A stretch of DNA of 64,000 nt from Hysterangium stoloniferum (lineage: Eukaryota > Basidiomycota > Agaricomycetes > Hysterangiales > Hysterangiaceae), in assembly GCA_015178975.1 (NCBI GenBank), contig WHVD01000003.1:1612001-1676000 (forward strand), read 5' to 3'. A model generated the notes under the pieces. That model was not told where the DNA came from, did not search any database, and saw only the letters and a list, made by a program, of their open reading frames with translations. Below, one piece after another: positions 24,750-36,931 of the stretch; the stretch's first letter is position 1; each line of letters begins with the position of its first letter. The position numbers and the translations under genes were made by a program.

Positions 24750-25224
24750 GCAGATGACCCCCAAATTTATTCAAGACATTTTTTATGAATGCGTCCCCCG
24801 CAATGATTATGTAGTAACGGACACCACACCCCACGTGCCATCTTATTTGCTTTTTGGACACTATTTCTTTTACGTTTCAACGACGCTCATTTACACAGCA
24901 TACTATCAGAACGACGGACGCTCTATTGCGCTCATGGACTCATATTTACTATATTATTCCACGAACTCTGTTGTTGTTTTCTACCAACCATGTCTTTTAC
25001 GTAGTACTTCTCGGACGATATTCCGCCACGGACCCTCATTAATTGTGTAGTTCAGTTGTGGCAAGGACGCTATATGGACGATAGTTTAGAATAGTAGACA
25101 CATTACGTCGAGTAGCTAATCAAACAACAGCATTGAATAGTATATGAAACCGTGGAAAACGATCTGAACACTTATAATACATGTAGTAGGAATCATGATT
25201 TGTCCGGAAGGAGTCATGAGATCA
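24750..25224. other. Intergenic, convergent 3' region
   Basis: AT-rich stretch between two convergent genes of unknown function. No exon was seen. Confidence 0.5.
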
Positions 25225-27264
25225 TTAGTACGTCGGGAAAGCAGGTGCGTATGTGCCATGCGGGGAAGGAGGAGGCCTGCGTGTGTAAGGAGGTTGTCCG
25301 TCGTCAATGCAGCTCAAGTAGAGGCTATAAGTACGAGACTGCTGCGCCCTGCGCTCAAGTTCACGCTGCCTCTTCTTTTCTTTCAATTTCTTTGCGGCCT
25401 TGCGGACTCGGCGCGCTTCCCTGGAATCGAGAATCCATCGGTTAGTGCCGTAGCTCGTACTCTCGTAGTATCCGTAGCGCTCTTCGTCGTCCTCGTCGTC
25501 CGAAACGGAGGAAATGGAATCGGTATCGTCATCTGAGGTGCCCTCGACTCCAAGGAGAGCGTCATAGCGCCCAGCATTTGGGCCACTCTGACGTTGACGG
25601 CCTCTGAAGAGAACGAGTTCTACTCCACGGAGAGAAAAGAAGGATGCATTCCATGCGTCTATCAACCGCGTGACCAGGCGGGCAGGTTTCTTTATTACGG
25701 TGTCACGATACAATGCTCCGGTAGAGAACCATGCGTCAGCGAGGTCCTACATACGCCCCATGAGCTGCTTCAATGACTATGTCAAGCCAGTCAACCTTAC
25801 CTCCAGACAACGGTTCCAGTCAACGTGACGGACATCATGTGGCTGCAAAACAAGTGGCAGTGGGGGGAGACTATCAGCCAGTGCGTTTAGATTGGGCGTA
25901 ATCAAGATGGGGTCAAAGTCTGAAAGAGGCGTAAATAATGTTCAATGAACATGACGAATGTAGGAACGAACGTACAGGTGTAGGGCAAAGCGCCATTTAT
26001 GGCACGATCGAAACACTCCGGACCCTCAAGTTGCCTCAGGGTCCGTCGCCCCGGAGACGACTTGTGATAGGTAGGCTCGATACGAGGCGACGATGAGCGG
26101 TAATCTGTCATGCCAGCCATGCCCGGAATTGGTTTACCGGCTAGAATGTGCCCAGGAGGATAGACGGGCACATTACTCGTGGGTAAAGCACCTCCGTGCG
26201 TATAAGGAGAACCTCTATTAGAGTATGGCCGGGTGGACTCGGGAGGACCGCCATAAGCCGGATTAGAGCCAGTAGAATACGTTGCAGCAGTGGGGTATTG
26301 CGTTTGGCTTAGCCTCCTGACTCTGGTATAAGAATCACCTGCGTTAGAGAGTGCGCGAGGACGTTCTGCAACATATGAGCCCCGCCGAGAGCGGGACGTA
26401 CCACCTTCCATGGCCATCTCTGCCATCCTTCTGGTGAGCTCGTCTTCACCTCCGCTATCTCTCCTGCTATAAGAGCGGGAACGAGAACGTGTCTTGGAGG
26501 TATATGTCGGAAAGTTCACACCATAGCCTCCGCGTTGTCTGTCACGGAATTCGCGCTCTTGCTCTTTACGTTCTTTTTCTTCGGCTTTCTCACGCTCGCG
26601 CCTCTCTTTCTCCCATTCCTTCAACCTTTTGGCCGCCTCCTTTTCTTCCTTTCTTGCTCTTTTCTCCTGCTCACGTTGCCTTGATTTGGTTTATGAATAA
26701 GCATACACGACGCCCTTATGCTTCTTTCTTACCAATCTTGGGCCATACGTTGGGCCTCCTTTTCACTGATATGTGGCGGTCGAGAGAATGCTCGATAAAA
26801 TTCCTGAATAGATATGTGAGTTGTATTCAACCATTGGGTCCTGAAGCCAACTTACAGTATTAGCGAGAGGAATATTGGTTGGGCGTTTGTAGGATTTTTC
26901 TATAGGAACCCATTGGATCCCGAAAATAGGACCTTGCGGGGTCTCATAGCTAGATATTACAAATGAAGGTCAGAATGTAAGGCAAGATGTGAGGTGACAT
27001 TGCCTGCGAGCTTCCGCGCTGAACGATGCAAACCAATCACATTAGCATCTATCCTCTACGAACCAACGACAAGTGCAGTCGGTTGACATACATGAAGATA
27101 TTGTATATAATGCGCCCATCCTGCCTCGATTCCGTATAAGTTTGAGATCCAGGTTCAACATAGCCTGGATATTGTTGATCGTGGGGCGCGGCAGCATAAA
27201 CTGGGTACGATGGATATGGGCTGCCTTGTGCAAATTGCTGATATGGACCGTAGGGACTTGACAT
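25225..27264 (-). CDS. Unrecognised agaricomycete-type protein with charged coiled middle
   Basis: Exons: 27264-27092, 27018-27004, 26949-26856, 26803-26733, 26679-25976, 25919-25801, 25746-25225; 565 residues. The N-terminus is Pro/Tyr/Gln-rich (MSSPYGPYQQFAQGSPYPS). It is followed by a short globular stretch (ETPQGPIFGIQWVPIE), a Glu/Arg/Lys coiled region, an RS-rich region, and a folded C-terminal domain containing ITPNLNAL, LVLQPHDVRHVDWNRCLEDL and LIDAWNASFFSLRGVELVLF. I believe this C-terminal pattern occurs in many mushroom hypothetical proteins, but I cannot name the family. Exon 2 (15 nt) followed by a GC-AG intron (26950-27003) is tentative. A single longer intron 26950-27091 would also keep the frame and drop five residues. 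Confidence 0.65.
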
Positions 27265-27636
27265 GGTGGTGACAGTTGAAGAAGTTCGCAGGGCTTGATA
27301 GTATCAAGGTTCAATCGTAAGAACGATACTCACGGTAGCGTGAGAGAAGGAAGCGAGGAGATCCAGGATCAAGGTTGTTCATTAATCCTGCTTTTGTAGC
27401 CGACTGCGCCAACTGCGCCATCTCTAGATCTTCTCCAGGGCCAAACTAATGGTGTCATCGCCATCAGCCATCTCGAGCTCATTTCACACAGCAGGTATGA
27501 TTACTAGCTATCTTTCTCATCTACATGTGACAGCCATGTTTGACATGGTTGCAAAAAATACCACACGGAAATAAGCAAGAACATAAAGGCAACAACAAAA
27601 ACAAGTGCCTATAAAGAATCTCGGAATAAACAATGT
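27265..27636. other. Intergenic region with possible 5' UTR intron
   Basis: On the minus strand a strong donor GTGAGTATCG near 27332 and branch-like sequence lie upstream of the gene starting at 27264. This suggests a 5' UTR intron. No coding exon was supported. Confidence 0.4.
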
Positions 27637-29171
27637 CTAGAGTGATCCTTCATCGATCTTGGCCTTGTAATAACGCACCATCTCCTCTATGCCCATAGCT
27701 ACCGTCCATTTTGGTTGCCAGCCTAGAACTTCTTTCGCCCTCGTGGTGTCGGGCCTCCGCATCTGAGGATCGTCGGTCGGTATAGGCTTGTGGATGATGT
27801 TGACTTGATGGGTTGCCGTGCCATCTTCCTTCTGGACTTTTGCAACAATCTCCCTGACCATCTTGGCGAAATCGAGTATGTTGAACTCATGCCCGTTTCC
27901 AATATTGACAGGTCGCGTCTCGTCCGAGTTCATGAGGAGAATGAGACCGTCGATAAGGTCGTGAATGTATTGAAAGGATCTGGTTTGCGTGCCATCACCG
28001 TACACGGTCATGTCTTCTCCCTTCAGAGCTTGCACGATAAAGTTGGAGACAACGCGACCATCCGCCGGATTCACTATTAGTCGATGGGCCAATAAGTGAT
28101 TCTCTAAGAACCGAATCGAGGTTACTCACTACGAGGACCAAAACTAGCGATAACCGACCAAAACTCAGCATTCAATATATCCTAACTGACACAATGACGC
28201 ACGTATTAAATATACGGGCGACTCTGACATCTACATTGTCTTGACGATGAAAGCCATAAGTCAAGGTTTCGGCGACTCTTTTGCCTTCATCGTAACATGC
28301 TCGAGGACCAATGGGATTAACGTGGCCCCAGCTAAACACATGTAAGCGCAAACTCATCACAGTAGTTTCACAGCCAACTCACTAATCTTCGGGTTGCGGG
28401 TGAACCTCTGGATCCCCGTAAACCTCTGACACGGAGGTTATATGGGAATAAGTATAAAAGAGGAGGAGTCTAACCAGATGTGCTTGAGATGAGGAATCTT
28501 GCTTTCGTGCGCTTGGCAAGACCAAGCATGTTCAGAGTCCCCATAAAGGACGTCTTGATGGTCTTTACAGCATTGAACTGATAGTGCGGAGGCGAGGCAG
28601 GGCAAGCAAGATGGTAAATTTCTTGTCAAATTCAGAGGCTAATCAGCACGATAGACTCTCACGCAGAGGTCGGCGGCGGCTTACGGTCCACTTCAATCAT
28701 GAAAGGCTCTACAATATCATGTCTCACAAGCTCAAAGTTGGGATGGCCTACCCAATGGCCCACCGTCGTTTTTGATCCAGTGAAGAAATTGTCTAGGACA
28801 GTCACTTCATGGCCGAGGAGCATCAATCTATCGACAAGATGTGAGCCAACAAAGCCAGCACCGCCTGTAACTAGAATGCGCTTTCGCTGGTTCGTTGGTA
28901 GAAGCCGTACGGGATGGAAACGGGATAATGTTGTATATGAGATTGAGTGCGTGTCAGGGTGATAGATAGACTTGGACTGGTAGGCAATATTATCCTGGTT
29001 GTTTTTGGTGAATATAGCATGTGTCTGCTTCTCCTCTTCGTCTGTCTTTGCGTCTCGGACAGCTGTAACGTAGTGTGGCCGCAAGTAGAGCGAACGGAGG
29101 ACGTCAACTGGGACAATCGAGTCGAAACCGAAGCGGTTATGGCCAACAGATGTTATGTCTGGGATTTCCAT
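27637..29171 (-). CDS. UXS1: UDP-glucuronate decarboxylase (UDP-xylose synthase)
   Basis: NAD-dependent short-chain dehydrogenase that converts UDP-glucuronate to UDP-xylose, a donor for fungal glycans. Exons: 29171-28685, 28621-28475, 28425-28383, 28331-28203, 28143-28130, 28073-27637; 418 residues. NAD-binding [10 protein letters not shown] at about residue 98, [35 protein letters not shown], catalytic Y-x3-K in [39 protein letters not shown]. The 14-nt exon 28143-28130 encodes the core of the YGPRM motif, here FGPRM. No membrane anchor is evident in the N-terminal 95 residues, so a cytosolic form is inferred. Divergent from bystin. Confidence 0.95.
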
Positions 29172-29377
29172 GAAGATATGTAAGGTATCAAGTAGATGGG
29201 CGTACTGGGCAGTGTTAGCTCCTTCTCCATACCTAGGTACTTATAGACTTTTCCGACTGACAGCAGATTCTTAAAGAGGCGCCAGGACCTTTTTCCTTCC
29301 GCCCAAAAAAAGTCCCTAATCTATTTCCCCTTGCCCCATCTATCCATCCTTCATTTTTTGCCATCATCACCCAGGTC
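29172..29377. promoter_or_regulatory. Bidirectional promoter UXS1/bystin
   Basis: 206 bp between divergent start codons, with CT-rich tracts toward bystin (29310-29375). No TATA box is seen. Confidence 0.6.
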
Positions 29378-31102
29378 ATGCCTAAGACGACGACAAACAA
29401 GAAGGGCGAAAAGAACCGTCATGACCCTCTTCACTTCCAGCTGACACAAGACGAGGTCATCTCAAAGTACGGCAAGGTTTCGAAACCAGGAAAGAGGTCA
29501 AAGCAGAGGCGTGGTTCAGATGATGAAGTATGTTACAAGTTACTGTATTTTTATCAGAACTAATGTCGTTTTAGGTTATACTTGATCCGAAGACTTCACA
29601 ACGGATCTTCGAGTTAGCAAAAAATCAGCAAGACGAGTTGGAGAGTCTGCTGGATGACGAGGACGAGGACGAAAATATTCAAGATACTCAATCAAGGCAC
29701 AGGTCTCAAATGGATGAGGACGATGATGAGGAAGAGGAGGAGTTTCTTCTTGACGGAACTGTTGGCGAGGAAGAATATGCTGAGCTGGTTAGACTTCATA
29801 ATGCAAACCGTTGGTAGTACTGACGATATAATCTCAATAGCAAATAGACGAAGGCGACTTGAGAATTTTGGACAACTTGTTACCTTCCAATGCTGAGGAC
29901 AGACGAACTTTGGCTGATAAAATCCTAGAAAAGATTGACGAACAGACAAATAAGGAGACGGCCACCCAGCGAAGGGCGGAACGGCAAGGTAGCCTAATTT
30001 TTCAAAAAAAAAAAAACGTTGAATCACGGACTTTCATTTAGACTACGCAGCGCCTAACCCTGCTGAGGGATTGAATCCAAAAGTGGTGGAAGTGTATACG
30101 AAGTTGGTTCATATCATATATTGTCACGAACCATTGATATGATTGTTTTGCAGAGTAGGAATAATCCTGTCGCGGTACAAGTCTGGGCCTCTCCCGAAGG
30201 CTTTTAAAATGATTCCCGCTCTACCACAATGGGCTCGGATACTTGCATTAACAAAGCCTACTGAATGGACACCCCACGCCACAAAAGCTGCCACACGGAT
30301 TTTGATCTCTAACCTCAAGCCGGCACAAGCTCGGGTATATTTGGAAGGTGTTCTATTGGAAAGAGTGCGAACAAATATGCAAGAAACCCATCATGGTCGG
30401 AAATTGGATGTTCAACTGTTTGATGCGCTCAAGAAGTCGCTGTACAAACCTGGTGCATTTTTCAAAGGGATTCTATTCCCGTTAGTGCAGGTGAGTCTGG
30501 TGACGGATGTATTTGAAATGCTCACCTTATTTTTGAAGGGTGGCTGTACACTCAAAGAAGCGGCTATCGTGGCATCGATACTGTCTACGGCGAAAATCCC
30601 TATGCTACATTCAGCGGCAGCTCTGGGTCGTTTGGCCAGCCTTTCGAAATATACAGGTACTTGATGGTCACAATTAATTATTAACAGTTCACATCACATG
30701 TTACTCAGGGCCCTCATCGCTATTTATCCGAGTCCTTCTGGACAAAAAATATGCCCTCCCCTACCAGACACTGGACATCCTAGTGAATCATTTCATTCGA
30801 ATTTCCAATACATATAAAGCTGGAATTGGTGCAAGCGATGAATTACCTGTTCTATGGCATCAGAGTCTTCTCGTTTTCTGTCAAAGGTATGTGTTCCTAT
30901 TGAATCACGTGAGCTCATCTAACTTTTTTTTGACAGATTTGCATCTGATTTGGCACCGGACCAAAAAGATGCCCTATTGGATGTCATACACGTTCACCCA
31001 CACCGTGATATTAGTCCTGAAATCCGCAGGGAGTTAGTTAACAGTGTCGCACGAGGCGAACCACGCCTGGAGGAGGCAGATGTAGATATGCCAGGAACAT
31101 AA
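29378..31102 (+). CDS. ENP1: Bystin/ENP1, small-subunit biogenesis factor
   Basis: Nucleolar protein needed for 20S pre-rRNA processing and export of the 40S precursor. Exons: 29378-29527, 29575-29787, 29841-29988, 30042-30102, 30154-30490, 30539-30656, 30709-30886, 30937-31102; 456 residues. The N-terminal third is basic then acidic. The bystin domain (about 170-450) shows [119 protein letters not shown] and [16 protein letters not shown]. The 3' end faces NOP58, with only 48 bp between stop codons. Confidence 0.96.
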
Positions 31103-31150
31103 CGAACCATGCCCCCCCAAGTATTATAGCAGAACATCCTAATATACAGC

Positions 31151-33256
31151 CTACTCCTTATGCTTCTTTTTCTTCTTTTCTCCTACTGGTTGCTCATCCT
31201 CATCACGCTTCCGCTTCTTCTTTTCCCCCACCTCCCCGTTTGTTTTTATGTGGGCTTCCTTACCCGCCTTTTTGGCCTCTTTCGCCTCCTTCTTAAGGCG
31301 TTTTCGCTTTTCTTTGGCCGCCGCGGCATCCTCAACCTCATCCTCAACCTCCTCTGCCTTCATCTGAGTGTCAACTTCCATTGCAACACCATTCGTTTCG
31401 CCAGTCGCCGCCTTTTCTTTTTTGAGTCGTCGCCGTTCCTCCTTCGCACGTTTCTTTTCCTCTTTTATATCTAACACGGCCTTAACAGCACGCTCTGCTG
31501 GACCAAGATCTTCATCTCGCTGAGTGGGTACAAGATCCACAGCGTCTGCAGCAGTATTATACGTCTGGACATTTGGCTTCATCTCGAATTTCTGTTGCTT
31601 CTTTGCCGAGGCATCCCCGTAAGCGCGAATACCAGAGGTGTCGCCCTGGTACTCCAGCAAGCGTAGTCGAGATTCAAGCTTAGCGCGATTTTCCAGGCCT
31701 ATTGTAGGCGCAGTGGGTGCCGACTTGCCTTCCATATCAGTTAAGGCGTCAACACGGATTGAAAGAGCTGCTTTAGTTGCAACCATGCGGGCCATCTATG
31801 TTTACAAGTTAGCCTAGTGAAACAAGAATGCATAGGTCTATGAGTCACCTTGCCCTTTAATTTTGGTGGCGCTTGTCCAATTAGAGAAGCCTATAATATA
31901 TTAGCATGTATTGCGAATAAAGGGGTGAAGAGGTAATTACATGGTAAATCAAGCCATATTTTGGGGTATCGTGTTTGGTTTTGAGAGCTCTGAAAAGGGC
32001 CTTTTCTGCTCCTAGGATTTGAACAGTACTTGCAGGATGTTTTGCCAAACTAAGCAAGCTTCCTGCGTGACTAATGAGCCGTGCACCAACCAGCTCGCCT
32101 ACAAGAGCTGTCAAGTTGGGAGCGATAGCGTTCATCCGATTCCGTAGATACTCGGCGAGTTGTGAACGATAGGCTGTTATCGAAATTACTTGATCACAGA
32201 GTGAATGGATATGTGCCATATCCGACTCTGATATTTCCGTTCCCATGCTGATTTCTGCGGCGACTTTGATCGTAGCTTCCAACTCTTCTGGAAGAAGGGC
32301 GGCGAACGATGTGGTAGCAGCGTTTGTCCGGAAGCCTATAAACCAACAAATATTGGAAGTCCGGAGAGTATATCTGGATTAGCGAGACAAACCCATTTCC
32401 CGGACAACTTTAGCATAGGCAAGATTGTCTGTGATGATTTTGCCCATTTCAGGGAAATGCCAACCATACCATTCCTGCAAAAATAACATAGTTCGTTTAG
32501 AGACCAACAAAAAGCATGCTTGAGGATGTACCTTGACACGCATAGAATAAATATTGATTTCCTTGTCTAAATCATCCAGAAGCGCAATGGCTTGTACTAC
32601 CATTGTGTCTACCTTGTCGGGAGAAAATTTTACTTTAAACCTACCAGTAAATATTGAGCGCTTGATCTGCTAAACATCGAAATCATTCATACCTCGACAG
32701 TGAATGGCTCAACCCCAAGCTCATGGTTGCCAAGTCAGCCGGGTCCAGCCCATCCAATAACCCGGCAAGCTGGGTACGTATACCACGAAAAAGGTCTGTG
32801 GAACTGCTATCACCTACAACGGTAATGCCGAGCTTTTTAGAAATAGCACCAGCTGGTCATCACGCGTTCAGAAAGGTTGCAAAAGTAGTTGGTCGATAAC
32901 ACGACATACCGAGCTTAGGCTCTACGACTGCCAACGACTCCTTTCCCTTGCCTTTATTGACGACTTCCTCTGACAGGAACTTTTTAAGCCCCTTGGGCAA
33001 TTTTCCTTCTTGGATAGCAGTAATGTCTTCCACGGCCGTAGCGGTTGAAGTGAACCGGTGAAGGGCACGAAGTTTTAATCTATAAAAAAAGGAACAGTAT
33101 AAGCATGAAGACTCTCTTTGGAGTAATTAGGGCCTACAAGCTGTTGGCTGCTTCTGGTGTCTCGAACTCCTTGTACAGATTCGCATCATTGAGTTTGGCG
33201 TCATTGGTGAGCTTGAATAAACAGTAGCCTAGGGCAGTCTCATATAAAACCAACAT
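31151..33256 (-). CDS. NOP58: NOP58, box C/D snoRNP core protein
   Basis: Core protein of box C/D snoRNPs (2'-O-methylation and pre-rRNA processing). Exons: 33256-33138, 33079-32910, 32852-32693, 32640-32532, 32474-32393, 32335-31941, 31890-31849, 31795-31151; 573 residues. Starts [16 protein letters not shown]. Contains [92 protein letters not shown], the NOP signature with [11 protein letters not shown] and PKYGLIYH, then [14 protein letters not shown]. The tail is the usual Lys/Glu/Asp repeat. GYCLFKL and [19 protein letters not shown] favour NOP58 over NOP56. Confidence 0.96.
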
Positions 33257-33675
33257 TACACCTTATGTCAAGAACCTGGGGAAAGGTATGTTCTGGCACA
33301 GACGCGCAAAGAAAAATGAGTCGGAGTTCGAAAACTTCCAATGATTGCTTTAAACCTTCAGTTCCCATTGCTATTCCCTTCCTCGGGACGCGTCGAATTA
33401 TAATAGACTGTGGCTTGAACATAGCGTTGCTATAAGTTAATTATATATAGTACTATATTTATGTTATCTAATAATCTTCGACTCTTGCGAATCCGACTGG
33501 AGTGCATATATAAATATACCTTGCATCAGCCTGATCATGAACCGAATGTTTATGACTTGCGCGAGAGGAACTCTACAAGTTTGGATAATATTCTAGCCTC
33601 TCCCTAGAGTAAGCATGTATGAAAAGGCTGGCAAAAGGGACACAAAGCTTAGCAGGACACAGAAACGCCTCACTA
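33257..33675. other. Intergenic region
   Basis: AT-rich spacer between the NOP58 start and the 3' end of the SFR1-like gene. I looked for box C/D elements and found no convincing snoRNA. Confidence 0.45.
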
Positions 33676-36600
33676 CTAAGCCTCGCTAAAGTCTTCCTCG
33701 TCTTCATTCCAACCCAGTATCTCATCACTTACACCAAATGTTCTAAGCATCGTCCCCAAATTGTGAACATTTTTACCCCTTTCCGCCTCTTCGTTGCTCT
33801 CTGCAGTACTTTTGTAGCCCATCTGCGAGACGTTGCCTGTTTCTTCCTTGATTACCGTGTGGTAGTATTGTCCGGACGTGCTCGCTGAACCACCAATGTC
33901 CAAACTGATTGACATAGGTTTTTTGGATGTTTTCCTGATTGATTTCCAGAGTTCAGCCTCCAGCTGTGACGGCGAACCGGACAATTCTTCGACTTGTGTG
34001 GTCCCGTCGTCTGCGCCAGCATAGCCCCAATTACCCCCGAAACCCCCCATATTCCGTCTACCAGAAGCCTCATCCCAACCCCAACCCCTCTCTTTATTGT
34101 CAGATGGAGAATACTTATTGTCTCCAGTACCCCAATTATCTCCAGGCCCTAGTTCTCGCATGACTGCCCAAAGTTCCCAGGCCACCTCCCGGCCTACATG
34201 AACCCATTTCTCCTTCAATTTTTGTAGTTTCATTTCCTCGTCATCGGTTTTAATTTTAGTTGCACGTTTTAAAAGTTGCAATCTTCTCTCTAAAGCTTGA
34301 ATATTGGGAGAAGATGCCGAATTGGTGGACGAAGATAGGGAAGAGAGTGACGATTTAAACGGTGACTTGAAAGGCCTCGATACGGCATGACTGTGTTTCA
34401 CAGTGTTACGAGAATTCCTTGATGGAGGAGGCGCATCTTCACCGCTCAAACGGCTGACTTGCTGATGGTTGGGTGTGACTGTTGGACCTTTTCTTGTGAT
34501 AACAAGCGAATCTGCAATGATATCGTTGGATTTTATCTTTTTAGAGATGGCGTCAGTACTATTTCTCAGACGGGATGTCTCAGATTTTGGCAGCAGAGGC
34601 GAACGAAAAGGTTGAGCAAGCTTGGCGTGGCTTGTCCGGTATAAGGATGTTGTCTACCTCGAAAGTTATTCTACAGTACAATAAATGTCTAATAAATAAT
34701 AAATACGCACAATTGTTCGAGGCCGTTTGGAGAGTCTAGGCGAATCGGATGCCTCCGAGTGAATATCTATGATTTCGAGCTAGATCGTATCGGTGAGGAA
34801 AACGTCGACAAAATATTAATCGAATAGCTACATCTCTGTTTTCATCCTTCATCCTTTTAACTGGTGTCGATGGACTGGCATTAATAATAGTTCTTGACGA
34901 TATAACGGTGCGAGGAGAAGCTAAAATGTGTTTTGCAACCGTAGCTGCTTTCAGAGAGTGCGGTGTAATTTTAATTGGAGATCCGAGAGCTAGAAGGGTT
35001 GCCTGGTCCATTACTTGTTAATATCATAAACATTCAAAAGCGCATTAACTGACAGTGTTGGCGTTAATATCTGAGTCATGGGTTTTTGCATTTTTTTCCA
35101 GTGGTGTATTTTCCGGTAGAATACTCTGCACGACAACATTGTTAGCTGAATCATGCAGACTCAGCAGCCTTACCTTTAGTATAGCATTTTCTGAAGAGTC
35201 CTATGATAGGATGAAGTTCGGAATATCGGTGATAAAACAAAGAGATGCACCTTCTCTGCAATAACGTGAGGAATTTCTACTGCGTCACATAAAGTGGGGA
35301 TAACCGTAGATTGGGCCAGCTTGGACACCTTATTCTCGTCGTAAGTTGTGATGACCGGAGTCAAACTAAGACCAGTACATACATGGGGACGCATAGTGCA
35401 GCCTTTTATGACATCTTCACACGAACCGTCTTGAATGGGCAGGGTGTCCTTGGGAAGAAATTAAAGGATATAATACGATAGGTGGTAACAAACAAATCAT
35501 ACAGCAACTGTCGCCAGCATGTCCATTGTGGCTTCCTGTATGTTCTTACATGATAGCACAATCTATGGATTCTCAGGAATCCGAACTTACCTGCATATAA
35601 CAGGGTGATTCAGTAAAAGAGCTATTTGACGGGACTTCTGATCGATTGGTACGTGGGGATAAGAGAAATACAGGAGGTAGGCATAACCCTGTTGGTAAAG
35701 GTTTCGGTGATGTTCGAGGAGTCGCCTTTAGGCATGTGTTTTAATTAGGTATCGTCAGATGTATAGCAACACAACACAGGCGTAAGATAGGGACTTGTAC
35801 AATTTGAGTATCACCATCTGAAAAAGACTCAGATTTTGGAAAAAAAGCTTTCTGTTTTGCAAGCTATCAGGTTAATAGATGTCAACCAGATAATATCTGG
35901 AACAGGGTACTGTTTTAGACAAGGCTCGTACCTCAACAGAAGCTTCTAATGCATATTCTTCTCTGTTGGGCGCGTAATTATGAGAGTATGTCTTGGAAGA
36001 AAGTGATAAATCTAATGGCTGCACAGATTCCGTATTTCCGGGGGGAGAGGTTTGTGAAAGTATTGAATCTAATGTAGATAGCGAATAACAATGAAGAACC
36101 TCAAACATGCGAGCTTGCGAAAAAGGCGTACTAAGCGATAGAGCAGTGGCAGACTTCTGATAGAATAAGTCGAATCCATCACTTGGAAAGCAACAAGCCT
36201 ACATTCTGATGGGGTTCGCCACCTGTTGCTAGAGTATCCAAAGGGTGAGGGGAAAGCAAGTTGTGAATATTCTGGAAGAGTAGTCAGATGTCAAAATTTG
36301 AAGCCCAGTAAAGTCTTGGCCATACAGGAGCAACAAGAGTACGATCTCTCAACGAAATTACCTCAGAGAAAATATTGCAAGTCAGCACGAGAGCAGTATC
36401 CTCTCAAAAAGACGAGTAGCTACTTCTGAATTTTCACGTTGAGAGGATACATCAACCCCAATTACAGACGCATCAGATCCGTAGAGAGAGCCTGGGTGGG
36501 ATGCCTGAATCTGTTGGATCGTTTCATTGTCCCTTGTAGAAGATATCTGTCCAAGATATCAATTAAAACCCATCGTTTCTTAATAATGAGATACAGGGCA

Positions 36601-36846
36601 AGTATCAACGTCGTGAATATTTTGTTCACATGACTGCGTTGGGCCGTTATGACCCATAAGACGACTGAATCTTACTGGAGTATTAGGCAACACAGCTATT
36701 TTTTCGCTATTTTCATAATTTGAAACCGAGGCACTTTCAGCACAAGCGATGCTGGTATGATGATCCATGCGATCAGAGAGAGAGAGATCGTTGAAGGTGA
36801 CAGTGACGACACGGTGACGGTACGTGGACGCGTCTGAGACACTCAT
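33676..36846 (-). CDS. SFR1/MEI5-like recombination protein with long N-terminal extension
   Basis: The C-terminal part resembles Sfr1/Mei5/Dds20, partner of Swi5 in assisting Rad51/Dmc1 strand exchange. Exons: 36846-36595, 36546-36424, 36361-36326, 36271-36203, 36156-35932, 35863-35801, 35725-35591, 35544-35503, 35448-35383, 35328-35251, 35200-35174, 35125-35054, 35002-34832, 34779-34711, 34653-33676; 801 residues. Two RSPL/KSP motifs (QPFRSPLLP and SRPFKSPFKS) precede a coiled-coil (IQALERRLQLLKRATKIK) and LKEKWVHVGREVAWELW, which match the family. A Trp/Gly-rich acidic tail follows. The first 450 or so residues are Ser/Thr/Pro-rich with SP and TP sites, and are not recognised. All 14 introns are phase 0. 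The last exon alone could be a separate shorter product, but it has no good ATG. Head-to-head with PCH2. Confidence 0.65.
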
Positions 36847-36931
36847 GTTGCTGCTACACGTGACTATTACTATTATCGACGCGTCTCTCTTTCTCTTCTT
36901 CGATCTATACATCTAGCTGATTTGCTATGAG
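36847..36931. promoter_or_regulatory. Bidirectional promoter of the SFR1-like/PCH2 pair
   Basis: 85 bp between the start codons. It contains CACGTG at about 36857 (an E-box-like palindrome) and GACGCGT at about 36879. In-frame ATG at 36912 for the minus gene would leave only 19 bp, so 36846 is preferred. Confidence 0.55.

Noticed and set aside
31796..33137. Possible intronic box C/D snoRNAs in NOP58
   Set aside because: Introns are only 50-58 nt and lack paired RUGAUGA/CUGA boxes with terminal stems.
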